Assembly (NCBI RefSeq): GCF_038593855.1
Contig: NZ_CP151996.1
Location: forward strand, 1,054,001 to 1,118,000
Source: Lysinibacillus sp. FSL M8-0337
GTDB taxonomy: Bacteria > Bacillota > Bacilli > Bacillales_A > Planococcaceae
DNA length: 64,000 bases
Direction of reading: 5' to 3'
The notes beneath the pieces were generated by a model that saw only the letters and a program-made list of their open reading frames with translations, did not search any database and had not been told where the DNA came from. Positions 1-7,731 of the stretch are shown piece by piece; within the stretch, counting starts at the first letter, position 1; the number at the start of each line of letters is the position of its first letter. The position numbers were made by a program, and so were the translations under genes.

Positions 1-413
1 TTATGAACTATACATCATTTGTTGGCAAAGAAGTAAAATGGCATGAAATCACAAAAGAAGTGGATAAAGATAATAAGCCGATTGTAAAAGAAGGTTCAGG
101 CGTTATCCAATCTTTAAAATTTGTTGATGGGGAAGCCGTGTTTGTATTAGCAGATGGTAAGGAAATCTATCCTGGAAACATCTCTGCCATTCTTGGTAAT
201 AAAGAAACGAGCACAGGTGAAAACAATACATCAACTGAATCACCGCTTGTGCAAGCGAGTAAGCTAATCGGCAAAAATGTTACGTACAAAGACGGGGAAC
301 AAGATGCACAAGGCAGAATCACTTCTGTATCTAATAAAGATGGCATTATTTATTACGAATTAGCAAATGGTAAAAAACTAGCAGGAAAAGAATTTACAGT
401 AATAAGCGAATAA
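1..413 (+). CDS. flgD: Flagellar hook assembly scaffold protein FlgD, 3' part
   Basis: This is the C-terminal part of FlgD, the cap on which hook subunits assemble. The reading frame is open from the first base, so the gene starts upstream of the window. The visible protein holds two similar modules: one beginning FVGKEVKW and ending near GNISAIL, then one beginning LIGKNVTYKDG and ending at the C-terminus. Each has the pattern GK-V, then G-I-S/L, then a YELANGK-like strand. B. subtilis FlgD as I recall it carries a single such module, so the second looks like a duplication. It is followed 15 nt later by a small flagellar-operon gene and then flgE, the usual order. The identification comes mainly from context plus the first module. 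Confidence 0.85.
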   Translation, partial: MNYTSFVGKEVKWHEITKEVDKDNKPIVKEGSGVIQSLKFVDGEAVFVLADGKEIYPGNISAILGNKETSTGENNTSTESPLVQASKLIGKNVTYKDGEQDAQGRITSVSNKDGIIYYELANGKKLAGKEFTVISE

Positions 414-428
414 AGGTGGTGGAGAAAG

Positions 429-800
429 ATGGATAAATTTTCAATTCATCGTGTCCCATTGTATCCAACTATTCGCCAAAAGCAACCTACACCTACCAAT
501 ACACAGCAATCGTTTAGTGCACATTTACATGAGGCGACGAACCAACAGGAGCTAAAAGTCAGTAAGCATGCTCATGAACGCATTAAAGAGCGTAATATCG
601 CGATTACTGAACAGGAATGGCAGGTTGTATCTGACAAGGTATTTGAGGCACATTCCAAAGGTGTCAAACAACCATTAGTCTTGATGGATCAAGCAGCTTT
701 AATTGTCAGTGCTAAAAATGCTACTGTTATTACAGCAATGGATCGCACGGAAGCAAAGCAACAACTGTTTACTAATATTGATGGCACAATCGTGCTTTAA
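429..800 (+). CDS. Uncharacterised flagellar operon protein (TIGR02530-like)
   Basis: A 123-residue soluble protein in the place between flgD and flgE where many Bacillales carry a small conserved gene annotated only as flagellar operon protein. The first 40 residues are polar and rich in Pro, Gln and Thr. The rest is a compact conserved-looking domain with the stretch VSKHAHERIKERNI, followed by LVLMDQAALIVSAKNATVITAMD near residues 83-105, which looks like alternating beta strands. There is no signal peptide or membrane segment. The start ATG has a good Shine-Dalgarno (GGTGGAGAAAG). The function is unknown to me; position suggests a role in hook or cap assembly, but nothing in the sequence proves it. 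Confidence 0.8.
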   Translation: MDKFSIHRVPLYPTIRQKQPTPTNTQQSFSAHLHEATNQQELKVSKHAHERIKERNIAITEQEWQVVSDKVFEAHSKGVKQPLVLMDQAALIVSAKNATVITAMDRTEAKQQLFTNIDGTIVL

Positions 801-885
801 GGCTGGACCTTCTTTAGTAAGGAAGCCTATGTGTTGCTGACTGACAGAGGCACACAATTCAAAAATGAAGGGAGAACGACAACTT

Positions 886-1833
886 ATGTTACGTTCTATG
901 TATTCAGGTATTTCAGGTCTTAAAAACTTCCAAACAAAGCTAGATGTTATTGGCAATAATATTGCCAATGTAAACACGTATGGATTTAAAAAAGGTCGCG
1001 TGATTTTCAAAGACATCCTATCTCAAACAAGCGGAGGTGCTTCAGCTGCAACACCTACTCGTGGTGGTACAAACCCTATACAAGTAGGTCTTGGTTCAAC
1101 ACTTGCAGCAATTGATACAGTTCACGGTTCTGGCTCACGTCAAACGACAAACCGCCCATTGGATCTTGCCATTCAAGGTGAAGGCTTCTTTATGGTAGCT
1201 GACTCTGTAACAAATACGGATGGTGTTGCAGAAAACTATACAAACGTTGTTTATACGCGTGCAGGTAACTTCTACATGGATAATGCAGGTTATTTAGTGA
1301 ATGCAGAGGGGAAATATTTAGTTGGTCATGCCAATGATACATTGTATGAAACAGACTCAACTGAAAGTAATGCAGAAGCAGATAAAAATGCAAGCCCGCT
1401 GAATGGCATAACGGAGGATTTACTTGGAGAAAACGATACATTTACTTTTGACGGTAATAACCCAATTAAAATTCCAACAACTGCAAAAGAGGTGAGTATC
1501 GGTCCAGATGGAACGGTTGAATATGTGGATGCCAATGGATATAGACAATATGCAGGTCAAATTGTTATGGTTAAATTCCCTAATGCAGGTGGTCTTGAAA
1601 AAGTAGGTAGTAACTACTTCCAAGCAACTGCTAACTCTGGAGCACCTTATGGACAAATTGCTACAGTAGCAGGTATGGGGTCAATTACGGCAGGGGCACT
1701 TGAAATGTCCAACGTAGACTTATCTGAAGAATTTACTGAAATGATTGTAGCGCAACGTGGCTTCCAAGCGAATACGCGTATTATTACTACATCGGATGAG
1801 GTTCTTCAAGAATTAGTTAACTTAAAACGATAG
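886..1833 (+). CDS. flgE: Flagellar hook protein FlgE
   Basis: A 315-residue hook/rod-family protein secreted by the flagellar export apparatus. The N-terminus MLRSMYSGISGLKNFQTKLD followed by IGNNIANVNTYGFKKGR is the family's rod-type signature. The C-terminus (SNVDLSEEFTEMIVAQRGFQ, then ANTRIITTSDEVL) is the matching helical partner. The variable domain between roughly residues 100 and 250 is longer than in the short Bacillus hook proteins. I chose ATG 886 rather than the in-frame ATG at 865, because GAAGGGAGA lies about 10 nt upstream of 886 while 865 has no ribosome site. FlgG-type rod proteins share the same ends, but position after flgD and before swrD supports FlgE. Confidence 0.9.
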   Translation: MLRSMYSGISGLKNFQTKLDVIGNNIANVNTYGFKKGRVIFKDILSQTSGGASAATPTRGGTNPIQVGLGSTLAAIDTVHGSGSRQTTNRPLDLAIQGEGFFMVADSVTNTDGVAENYTNVVYTRAGNFYMDNAGYLVNAEGKYLVGHANDTLYETDSTESNAEADKNASPLNGITEDLLGENDTFTFDGNNPIKIPTTAKEVSIGPDGTVEYVDANGYRQYAGQIVMVKFPNAGGLEKVGSNYFQATANSGAPYGQIATVAGMGSITAGALEMSNVDLSEEFTEMIVAQRGFQANTRIITTSDEVLQELVNLKR

Positions 1834-2044
1834 TTTAGAAATTAGTTACTTCTAGTTTCGAAAGCTGCTATCTCATAGTTTTTAAGCCTTCAAGTATGCA
1901 ATAGCCAAATAGATGCTAGTAATATAGCAGACCTTTGGATGATGGAACAAGAGGCTATACGTAGATGGCGTTCGAGCTATAAAACATAATTTTCAATATG
2001 AGGGAGGGTCGGGCCGGCTCTTGCGCTAGACCGGCCCTATTTCA
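1834..2044 (+). promoter_or_regulatory. 211-nt untranslated spacer upstream of swrD, with stem-loops
   Basis: No ORF with a ribosome site is visible here, which is unusual in an operon otherwise packed to overlaps. Short complementary blocks occur: GCTGCTAT (1864-1871) with ATAGCAG (1924-1930), and ATAGCC (1901-1906) with GGCTAT (1952-1957). The two pairings cross, so together they would form a pseudoknot. The 3' end carries a strong Shine-Dalgarno (AGGGAGGG, 2001-2008), then a GC-rich hairpin (GGGCCGG 2011-2017 with CCGGCCC 2031-2037), then the swrD ATG at 2045. I see no known riboswitch consensus. It may be a translational control region; that is inference. Confidence 0.4.
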
Positions 2045-2266
2045 ATGATTGAACTAACACGACTAAATGGCAAAGCATTTACACTGAATGCTTTATACAT
2101 AGAAACAGTCGAATCTTTCCCAGATACGACTATTACTTTAACAACAGGAACAAAAATTATTGTGTTACAGAGTGAAGATGAGGTGCGACAAAAGGCAGCA
2201 GCTTTTTATAACAATATACAAGTACTATCAAACCCGCATCTACGAGGTGAAGAAGATGAAGAATAA
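2045..2266 (+). CDS. swrD: Swarming motility protein SwrD (FlbD family)
   Basis: A 73-residue FlbD-family protein. The N-terminus MIELTRLNGKAFTLNALYIE and the following TVESFPDTTITLTTG match the family closely over its core. In B. subtilis, SwrD (YlzI) raises flagellar motor power by supporting the stator. The ATG has no Shine-Dalgarno in the usual window. The best one, AGGGAGGG at 2001-2008, is 36 nt upstream and separated from it by a GC-rich hairpin; if the hairpin forms, the effective spacing becomes about 9 nt. The 3' end overlaps fliL by 11 nt, so translation of the two is probably coupled. Confidence 0.93.
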   Translation: MIELTRLNGKAFTLNALYIETVESFPDTTITLTTGTKIIVLQSEDEVRQKAAAFYNNIQVLSNPHLRGEEDEE

Positions 2267-2684
2267 TAAAGTGTTAACGATGATTATCATCGTACTAGTG
2301 GCGATTATACTTATTGGCGTTATTGCGTTTGTATTATTTACTCAATTCAATAAGCCGGCAGCATCACTTGAACCATCAATAGACGATATTGTAGAAGCCT
2401 CTGTTGATGTTCCTGAAATTATGACCAATCTTGCTGATAAAAGGGTTGTGCGCATGACGCTAAAAATCCAAACTTCTAGCAAGGACGCTGCAGAAGAGTT
2501 AAAGAAGCGTGATTTCCAAACGAATAATTTAATTATTCAAGAGCTTTCAGAAATGGAACAAAAAGATTTAGATGGCAAGCAAGGTAAAATAATGTTTGAA
2601 AAGGCAATAAAAACACAGTTAAATGAATTGATGCAAGAGGGAGAAATTCAACAAGTATATATTACCTCCTACATCTTTCAATAA
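2256..2684 (+). CDS. fliL: Flagellar basal body-associated protein FliL
   Basis: A 142-residue single-pass membrane protein that surrounds the stator units in the cytoplasmic membrane. After the start MKNNKVLTM comes one hydrophobic helix (about residues 7-30), then an extracytoplasmic domain ending in the conserved-type stretch GEIQQVYITSYIFQ. The start ATG 2256 was preferred to upstream in-frame starts because GAGGTGAAG sits just before it and because this gives the expected N-in/TM topology. It overlaps the end of swrD by 11 nt and precedes fliM, as in B. subtilis. Confidence 0.9.
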   Translation: MKNNKVLTMIIIVLVAIILIGVIAFVLFTQFNKPAASLEPSIDDIVEASVDVPEIMTNLADKRVVRMTLKIQTSSKDAAEELKKRDFQTNNLIIQELSEMEQKDLDGKQGKIMFEKAIKTQLNELMQEGEIQQVYITSYIFQ

Positions 2685-2717
2685 AAATTAGAAACTGCTT
2701 GAAATGGAGGTGGGCAA

Positions 2718-3713
2718 ATGGCAGGAGATGTGTTATCCCAATCTGAGATAGATGCGCTACTATCCGCAATCTCGACCGGAGAAATGTCAGCGGATGACAT
2801 TAAAAAAGAGGACGAGGGGCGAAAGGTTAAAGTTTATGACTTTAAGCGAGCGTTGCGCTTCTCAAAAGATCAAATCCGAAGTTTGACCCGAATACATGAG
2901 AATTTTGCACGACTACTGACTACCTTCTTTTCTGCACAGTTAAGAAGCTATGTACAAATTACAGTAGCATCAGTAGACCAAATACCCTTTGAAGAGTTTG
3001 TTCGTTCAATTCCGAATATGACGCTCATTAATGTGTTTGAAGTGCCACCACTTGATGGTAATATATTGATGGAAATAAACCCGAACATTGCTTATTCGAT
3101 GTTAGATCGTTTAATGGGTGGTAGTGGAGCAAGTCATAGTAATGTTGATAACTTAACAGAAATTGAAACAAAAATTATGACAAATCTCTTTGAACGCTCA
3201 TTCGACAATTTACGCGAAGCATGGGAAAATGTTGCTGAAATCGACCCGATTTTAGTAGAGCTTGAGGTAAATCCTCAGTTTTTACAAATGATTTCACCAA
3301 ATGAAACGGTAGTCGTAATTTCGTTAAATACGATTATTGGTGAGACAAGCGGTATGATTAATATTTGTATTCCGCATGTTGTTTTAGAGCCAATTGTACC
3401 AAATCTATCTGTTCGCTATTGGATGCAAACTAATACAAAAGAGATGTCACCAGAGCAAACAAAAATGCTTGAAACACGTGTTAAACAAGCTAAATTGCCT
3501 CTTTCTGTTGAGCTAGGCATTAGCGACATCACCATTGAAGACTTCTTAATGATGCAAGTCGGTGATGTCATTCAATTAGAACAAAAAATTGATGATCCAC
3601 TGCTGCTGAAAGTAGGTACATTGCCTAAATTCACAGTACAACCCGGAAAACAGGGTAAAAAATTAGCAATCCAGATTATCGACCCTTTGAAAGGAGGAGA
3701 CGAAGATGAGTGA
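2718..3713 (+). CDS. fliM: Flagellar motor switch protein FliM
   Basis: A 331-residue C-ring protein that sets rotation direction on binding phosphorylated CheY. The N-terminal CheY-P binding peptide is visible (LSQSEIDALL, residues 6-15). It is followed by the middle domain (about 45-230; note LMGGSG near residue 133) and a C-terminal SpoA-type domain (about 250-320) ending with KLAIQIIDPLKGG. The length is normal. A GGAGGTGGG ribosome site precedes the ATG. The last 8 nt overlap the start of fliY, suggesting coupled synthesis of the two switch proteins. Confidence 0.95.
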   Translation: MAGDVLSQSEIDALLSAISTGEMSADDIKKEDEGRKVKVYDFKRALRFSKDQIRSLTRIHENFARLLTTFFSAQLRSYVQITVASVDQIPFEEFVRSIPNMTLINVFEVPPLDGNILMEINPNIAYSMLDRLMGGSGASHSNVDNLTEIETKIMTNLFERSFDNLREAWENVAEIDPILVELEVNPQFLQMISPNETVVVISLNTIIGETSGMINICIPHVVLEPIVPNLSVRYWMQTNTKEMSPEQTKMLETRVKQAKLPLSVELGISDITIEDFLMMQVGDVIQLEQKIDDPLLLKVGTLPKFTVQPGKQGKKLAIQIIDPLKGGDEDE

Positions 3714-4938
3714 TGAAATGCTCTCCCAAGAAGAAATTGAAGCGTTATTAAGGGGCGAAACGTTGGACGATAGAATGAACGACAGCGAAGCTTCTACAAA
3801 AGAAGAACAAAATGAGGTAAGAGTAGAGGATTACCTTGATTCGTTTGCTCAAGATGCACTCGGTGAAGTTGGCAATATATCTTTTGGTAGTTCAGCTACT
3901 GCTCTTTCTGCGTTATTAGGACAAAAAGTAGACATTACTACCCCTAGTATTTCAATGATTAACCGCAATAAGTTAGAAGAGGAATTTCCTCATCCGTATG
4001 TAGCAGTACAGGTAGAATATACGATTGGTTTAACAGGTATGAACTTACTTGTAATTAAACAATCAGATGCTGCCATTATAGCTGATTTAATGTTAGGTGG
4101 GGACGGTTTAAACCCTAAGCCTGACCTAGGTGAGATTCAACTAAGTGCAGTACAAGAAGCGATGAATCAAATGATGGGTTCTGCGGCAACATCCATGTCG
4201 ACAGTATTCAACAAAAAGGTGGATATTTCGCCACCGACAATCGATCTAATGAATATTTCTAAAAATGAAGGTCGAGACAATATTCCAGAGGACGATTTAC
4301 TAGTAAAAGTTTCATTCCGACTTCGTATTGGTAATTTAATTGATTCGAACTTAATGCAATTATTACCACTTAAGTTTAGTCAAAATATTGTCAAATCATT
4401 ATTAGGTGAAACAGAGGCGATTGCAGAGCCAGTTGCAGCTACAATTGCACCGGAAGCGCCAATTGCGCCACCACCAGTTCAACATACACCGCCACCAGCA
4501 CAGCAACCGGCATATCAACAACCCGCTGCACCAGTGCAACAGCCGATGTATCAAGAGCAACCACCAATGTATCAAGAACAACAACAAATTCATACGCAAC
4601 AAAGACCAGTTCAACCTGTAAATGTTCAGCAAGCACAGTTTGCTAGCTTTGATCCAAATGTAATCTCTCAATCTGAGGCTAGAAATTTAAATATGCTACT
4701 TGATATTCCATTGCAAGTTACTGTAGAGTTAGGACGTACGAAACGTTCTGTTAAAGAGATTTTAGAACTAGCTAGTGGATCGATTATAGAATTAGATAAA
4801 TTAGCAGGGGAACCAGTTGATATTCTAGTAAATAGTCGTCTAATTGCCAAAGGCGAAGTTGTTGTTATTGATGAAAACTTCGGTGTCCGCATTACAGATG
4901 TTTTAAGTCAAGCAGAGCGTTTAAATAATTTAAGATAG
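3706..4938 (+). CDS. fliY: Flagellar motor switch phosphatase FliY
   Basis: A 410-residue fusion of a CheC-like CheY-P phosphatase with a FliN-type switch domain. The N-terminus repeats the CheY-binding peptide seen in FliM (LSQEEIEALL). Two CheC-type active-site helices follow: ALGEVGNISFGSS near residues 51-63, with the expected Glu and Asn, and a second at VQEAMNQMMGS. Residues about 245-320 form a Pro/Gln-rich low-complexity linker with repeated YQQP and MYQEQ units. The C-terminal SpoA domain (about 335-410) begins LDIPLQVTVELGRTK. The architecture is that of B. subtilis FliY; the linker is long. Confidence 0.95.
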   Translation: MSDEMLSQEEIEALLRGETLDDRMNDSEASTKEEQNEVRVEDYLDSFAQDALGEVGNISFGSSATALSALLGQKVDITTPSISMINRNKLEEEFPHPYVAVQVEYTIGLTGMNLLVIKQSDAAIIADLMLGGDGLNPKPDLGEIQLSAVQEAMNQMMGSAATSMSTVFNKKVDISPPTIDLMNISKNEGRDNIPEDDLLVKVSFRLRIGNLIDSNLMQLLPLKFSQNIVKSLLGETEAIAEPVAATIAPEAPIAPPPVQHTPPPAQQPAYQQPAAPVQQPMYQEQPPMYQEQQQIHTQQRPVQPVNVQQAQFASFDPNVISQSEARNLNMLLDIPLQVTVELGRTKRSVKEILELASGSIIELDKLAGEPVDILVNSRLIAKGEVVVIDENFGVRITDVLSQAERLNNLR

Positions 4939-4959
4939 TTTCAATTGGAGGAGTTAACC

Positions 4960-5322
4960 ATGTCTAAAAGAATTTTGATTGTAGACGATGCTGCATTTAT
5001 GCGCATGATGATCAAGGATATTTTATCCAAAAACGGATTTGAAGTTGTAGGGGAAGCTGCCGATGGTCTACAGGCTGTTGAAAAATACAACGAATTAAAG
5101 CCAGATTTAGTAACAATGGATATTACAATGCCTGAAATGGATGGTATTGCGGCTCTTAAAGCGATTAAAGGTACTGATCCAAGCGCAACAGTAATCATGT
5201 GTTCAGCAATGGGACAACAAGCGATGGTAATCGATGCAATTCAAGCTGGCGCGAAAGACTTTATTGTTAAGCCTTTCCAAGCTGATCGTGTAATTGAAGC
5301 GATTCAAAAAGCACTAGGATGA
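4960..5322 (+). CDS. cheY: Chemotaxis response regulator CheY
   Basis: A 120-residue stand-alone receiver domain that carries the chemotaxis signal from CheA to FliM/FliY. Seen: the acidic pair in LIVDDAAFMR (residues 7-16), the phosphoacceptor Asp54 in VTMDITMPEMDG, the Thr/Ser switch region MCSAMGQQ, and Lys in FIVKPFQ. ATG 4960 is chosen because GGAGGAG (4947-4953) lies at normal distance; an upstream in-frame TTG would lie on the ribosome site itself. It sits between fliY and fliO as in B. subtilis. Confidence 0.96.
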   Translation: MSKRILIVDDAAFMRMMIKDILSKNGFEVVGEAADGLQAVEKYNELKPDLVTMDITMPEMDGIAALKAIKGTDPSATVIMCSAMGQQAMVIDAIQAGAKDFIVKPFQADRVIEAIQKALG

Positions 5323-5326
5323 TTTC

Positions 5327-6004
5327 ATGCAAATGTTAAAATCATTTCGTGTCACGATGATTTTCGCATTTCTTGTAACCTTCCTATTTGTGTACCCACC
5401 AACAGTTTCTGTTCATGCAGATACCGATACAAATAGCATTGAGTATTGTATGAAAAAACCAGAGGAATGTAAGGATAATTCAGACCCAGCTGCGAAAGAA
5501 GATACAGTTGTTTCAGCAGCTGGAGATGTTTCTGCATGGGAATACATAAAAATGGTTTTGGCGCTTATTTTTGTTGTAGCTTTATTTTATGGGTTGATGA
5601 AGTTTTTAAATAAAAGAAATTTAACTTTTCAACGAAATCAAATGGTACAAAATTTAGGCGGTTTATCGTTAGGTGCGCAAAAGTCTGTTCAACTGTTGCA
5701 AATAGGTAAAACGATTTATTTAGTAGGTGTCGGTGAAGATGTCCAACTGATACGTGAAATTACCGATCCGCAGGAAGTTGAAGAGTTGTTAGCGCTCTAT
5801 AACGAAAAACAGGAATTTGCGGCAACATCACCTTATATAGCAGAAGTAATTTCTAAGTTTAAGAGAAAAAATAAACAAAATTCATCAACAAATACACAAC
5901 AAGATTCGTTTGGTGAACTTTTTGGAAAAAAAATCTCTGAAATTAAACAGGAGCGTAGTGAAGAATTAGAGAGATGGAAGCAAAAGGAGAATGATGATAA
6001 ATGA
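5327..6004 (+). CDS. fliO: Flagellar biosynthetic protein FliO/FliZ
   Basis: A 225-residue membrane protein that helps assemble the FliPQR export gate. The first 32 residues look like a signal sequence (hydrophobic core MIFAFLVTFLFVYPP, then VHADT). A Cys-containing acidic segment follows, then a transmembrane helix at about residues 71-90 (KMVLALIFVVALFYGLMKFL) and a cytoplasmic FliO-type domain (GGLSLGAQKSVQLLQIG). The charged tail is variable. It ends in an ATGA overlap with fliP. The alternative start ATG at 5333 cannot be excluded. Confidence 0.88.
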   Translation: MQMLKSFRVTMIFAFLVTFLFVYPPTVSVHADTDTNSIEYCMKKPEECKDNSDPAAKEDTVVSAAGDVSAWEYIKMVLALIFVVALFYGLMKFLNKRNLTFQRNQMVQNLGGLSLGAQKSVQLLQIGKTIYLVGVGEDVQLIREITDPQEVEELLALYNEKQEFAATSPYIAEVISKFKRKNKQNSSTNTQQDSFGELFGKKISEIKQERSEELERWKQKENDDK

Positions 6005-6666
6005 ATGATATAGTCAATTATTTTTCCAACAGCGACCCAACCAATGTCTCAACTTCTATTAAGCTCCTTTTATTATTAACTGTATTGTCACTTGCCCCGA
6101 GCATTTTAATTTTAATGACATCATTTGCGCGGATTGTCATTGTGCTCTCATTTGTGCGTACAGCGTTGGCGACACAACAAATGCCTCCTAATCAGGTTAT
6201 TGTTGGACTTGCCTTATTTTTAACCTTCTTTATCATGGCTCCTACATTTCAAGAGGTCAATAAAGAGGCATTACAGCCACTATTTGCTGAAGAAATTGGG
6301 CTAGAAGAAGCATATGAGAAGGCAAGTGTGCCGTTTAAAGAGTTTATGAGTAAGCACACAAGGCAAAAAGATTTAGATTTGTTTTTACAATATAATAAGG
6401 CAGAAAAGCCAGCATCTGTAGAGGAAATTCCACTTACTATGCTAGTACCTGCTTTCGCACTTAGCGAAATTAAAACCGCTTTCCAAATTGGTTTTATGAT
6501 ATTTATTCCATTCCTTGTAATCGATATGATTGTTGCAAGTACGTTAATGTCGATGGGGATGATGATGTTACCACCGGTTATGATTTCATTGCCGTTTAAG
6601 ATTTTATTATTTGTACTCGTCGATGGCTGGTACCTCGTAATGAAATCATTACTACAAAGTTTTTAG
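6001..6666 (+). CDS. fliP: Flagellar type III export gate protein FliP
   Basis: A 221-residue polytopic membrane protein forming the FliP5-FliQ4-FliR1 export gate. Typical family stretches are visible: SLAPSILILMTSFARIVIVL, then SFVRTALATQQMPPNQVIVG near the N-terminal third, and FQIGFMIFIPFLVIDMIVAS toward the end. There are about four hydrophobic helices, with a polar insert at residues 90-150. The start ATG overlaps the fliO stop by 4 nt. B. subtilis FliP is about the same length. Identification is secure. Confidence 0.97.
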   Translation: MNDIVNYFSNSDPTNVSTSIKLLLLLTVLSLAPSILILMTSFARIVIVLSFVRTALATQQMPPNQVIVGLALFLTFFIMAPTFQEVNKEALQPLFAEEIGLEEAYEKASVPFKEFMSKHTRQKDLDLFLQYNKAEKPASVEEIPLTMLVPAFALSEIKTAFQIGFMIFIPFLVIDMIVASTLMSMGMMMLPPVMISLPFKILLFVLVDGWYLVMKSLLQSF

Positions 6667-6679
6667 GGGATGATACAGT

Positions 6680-6949
6680 ATGACAGGTGAAATGGTTATT
6701 TCAATAGCAGAGCGTGCCATTATGATTATCCTTCTAACAAGCGGACCGCTATTATTAGTTGCTTTAATCTCTGGTTTAGCGGTAAGTATATTTCAAGCAA
6801 CCACTTCGATTCAAGAGCAAACATTAGCATTCGTTCCAAAAATCGTCGCAGTATTAGTGGCCATCGTTTTCTTTGGTCCGTGGATGTTATCACAAGTTAC
6901 GAGCTATGCGAGAGACATTTTTGAGAATTTAACGCGTTATATAGGGTGA
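6680..6949 (+). CDS. fliQ: Flagellar type III export gate protein FliQ
   Basis: An 89-residue protein with two long hydrophobic helices (about residues 15-40 and 55-75), as expected for FliQ, which forms the outer ring of the export gate with FliP and FliR. Family features include the intervening loop SIFQATTSIQEQTLAFVPKI. It lies 13 nt after fliP and 4 nt before fliR. A Shine-Dalgarno-like GGGGATGATA precedes the ATG. Confidence 0.96.
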   Translation: MTGEMVISIAERAIMIILLTSGPLLLVALISGLAVSIFQATTSIQEQTLAFVPKIVAVLVAIVFFGPWMLSQVTSYARDIFENLTRYIG

Positions 6950-6953
6950 GTAC

Positions 6954-7730
6954 ATGAATGAACTAGTCCCTCAAATAACGGTATTCTTATTAGTACTAGT
7001 GCGCGTAACAGCTTTTTTTGTTACGGTACCTTTCTTTTCATATAGGACGATTCCGCAGAAAGTACGAATTTCCCTCGCATTCGTTTTAGCTTGGATGATG
7101 TATTATACAATAGACGTAGAGCCATTTCTTTTTAATGGTGATTACATACTTTTAGTGATGAAAGAAGCTGTTATTGGATTGTTATTAGGTCTAATAGGCT
7201 ATATCATCATGTCGGCAATTCAAATTGCCGGAAGCTTTATCGATTTCCAAATGGGATTTGCCATTGCCAATATTATAGACCCACAAACAGGGGCGCAAAG
7301 TCCATTAATCGGTCAATTTTTCAATACATTGGCGTTGCTGTTCTTATTGGCGATTGATGGTCATCATATGATTTTAGATGGAATTTTCTATAGTTATCAG
7401 TTTTTACCTATAGATCAGGGATTTCCTAATTTCGCACAAGATGATTATATCCAGTTTGTCATGACAACATTTACTGCCGTCTTTGCCATTGCGTTTCAAA
7501 TGGCAGCACCTGTTGTAGCAACGTTGTTTTTAGTGGATTTAGCACTTGGTATAACGGCAAAAACGGTGCCACAATTAAATATCTTTGTGGTTGGTTTTCC
7601 AATTAAAATTGGTGTCAGTTTTTTAGTGCTCTTCACAATGATGGCGGTTATGATACAAGTCATTCAAAAGTTGATTACGATTATGATTTACGGAATGCGC
7701 GATTTAATGGCGATATTAGGTGGTGGATAA
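6954..7730 (+). CDS. fliR: Flagellar type III export gate protein FliR
   Basis: A 258-residue polytopic membrane protein, the single-copy subunit of the flagellar export gate. About six hydrophobic segments are visible. The family stretch AGSFIDFQMGFAIANIIDPQ near residues 90-110 and the later VPQLNIFVVGFPIKI are diagnostic. It begins 4 nt after fliQ and ends 1 nt before the most likely start of flhB. Confidence 0.96.
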   Translation: MNELVPQITVFLLVLVRVTAFFVTVPFFSYRTIPQKVRISLAFVLAWMMYYTIDVEPFLFNGDYILLVMKEAVIGLLLGLIGYIIMSAIQIAGSFIDFQMGFAIANIIDPQTGAQSPLIGQFFNTLALLFLLAIDGHHMILDGIFYSYQFLPIDQGFPNFAQDDYIQFVMTTFTAVFAIAFQMAAPVVATLFLVDLALGITAKTVPQLNIFVVGFPIKIGVSFLVLFTMMAVMIQVIQKLITIMIYGMRDLMAILGGG

Positions 7731-7731
7731 G

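Noticed and set aside
4402-4671. Trp/Leu-rich and Gln/His-rich alternate frames over the fliY linker
   Set aside because: They come from the repetitive Pro/Gln codons of the FliY linker read in other frames.
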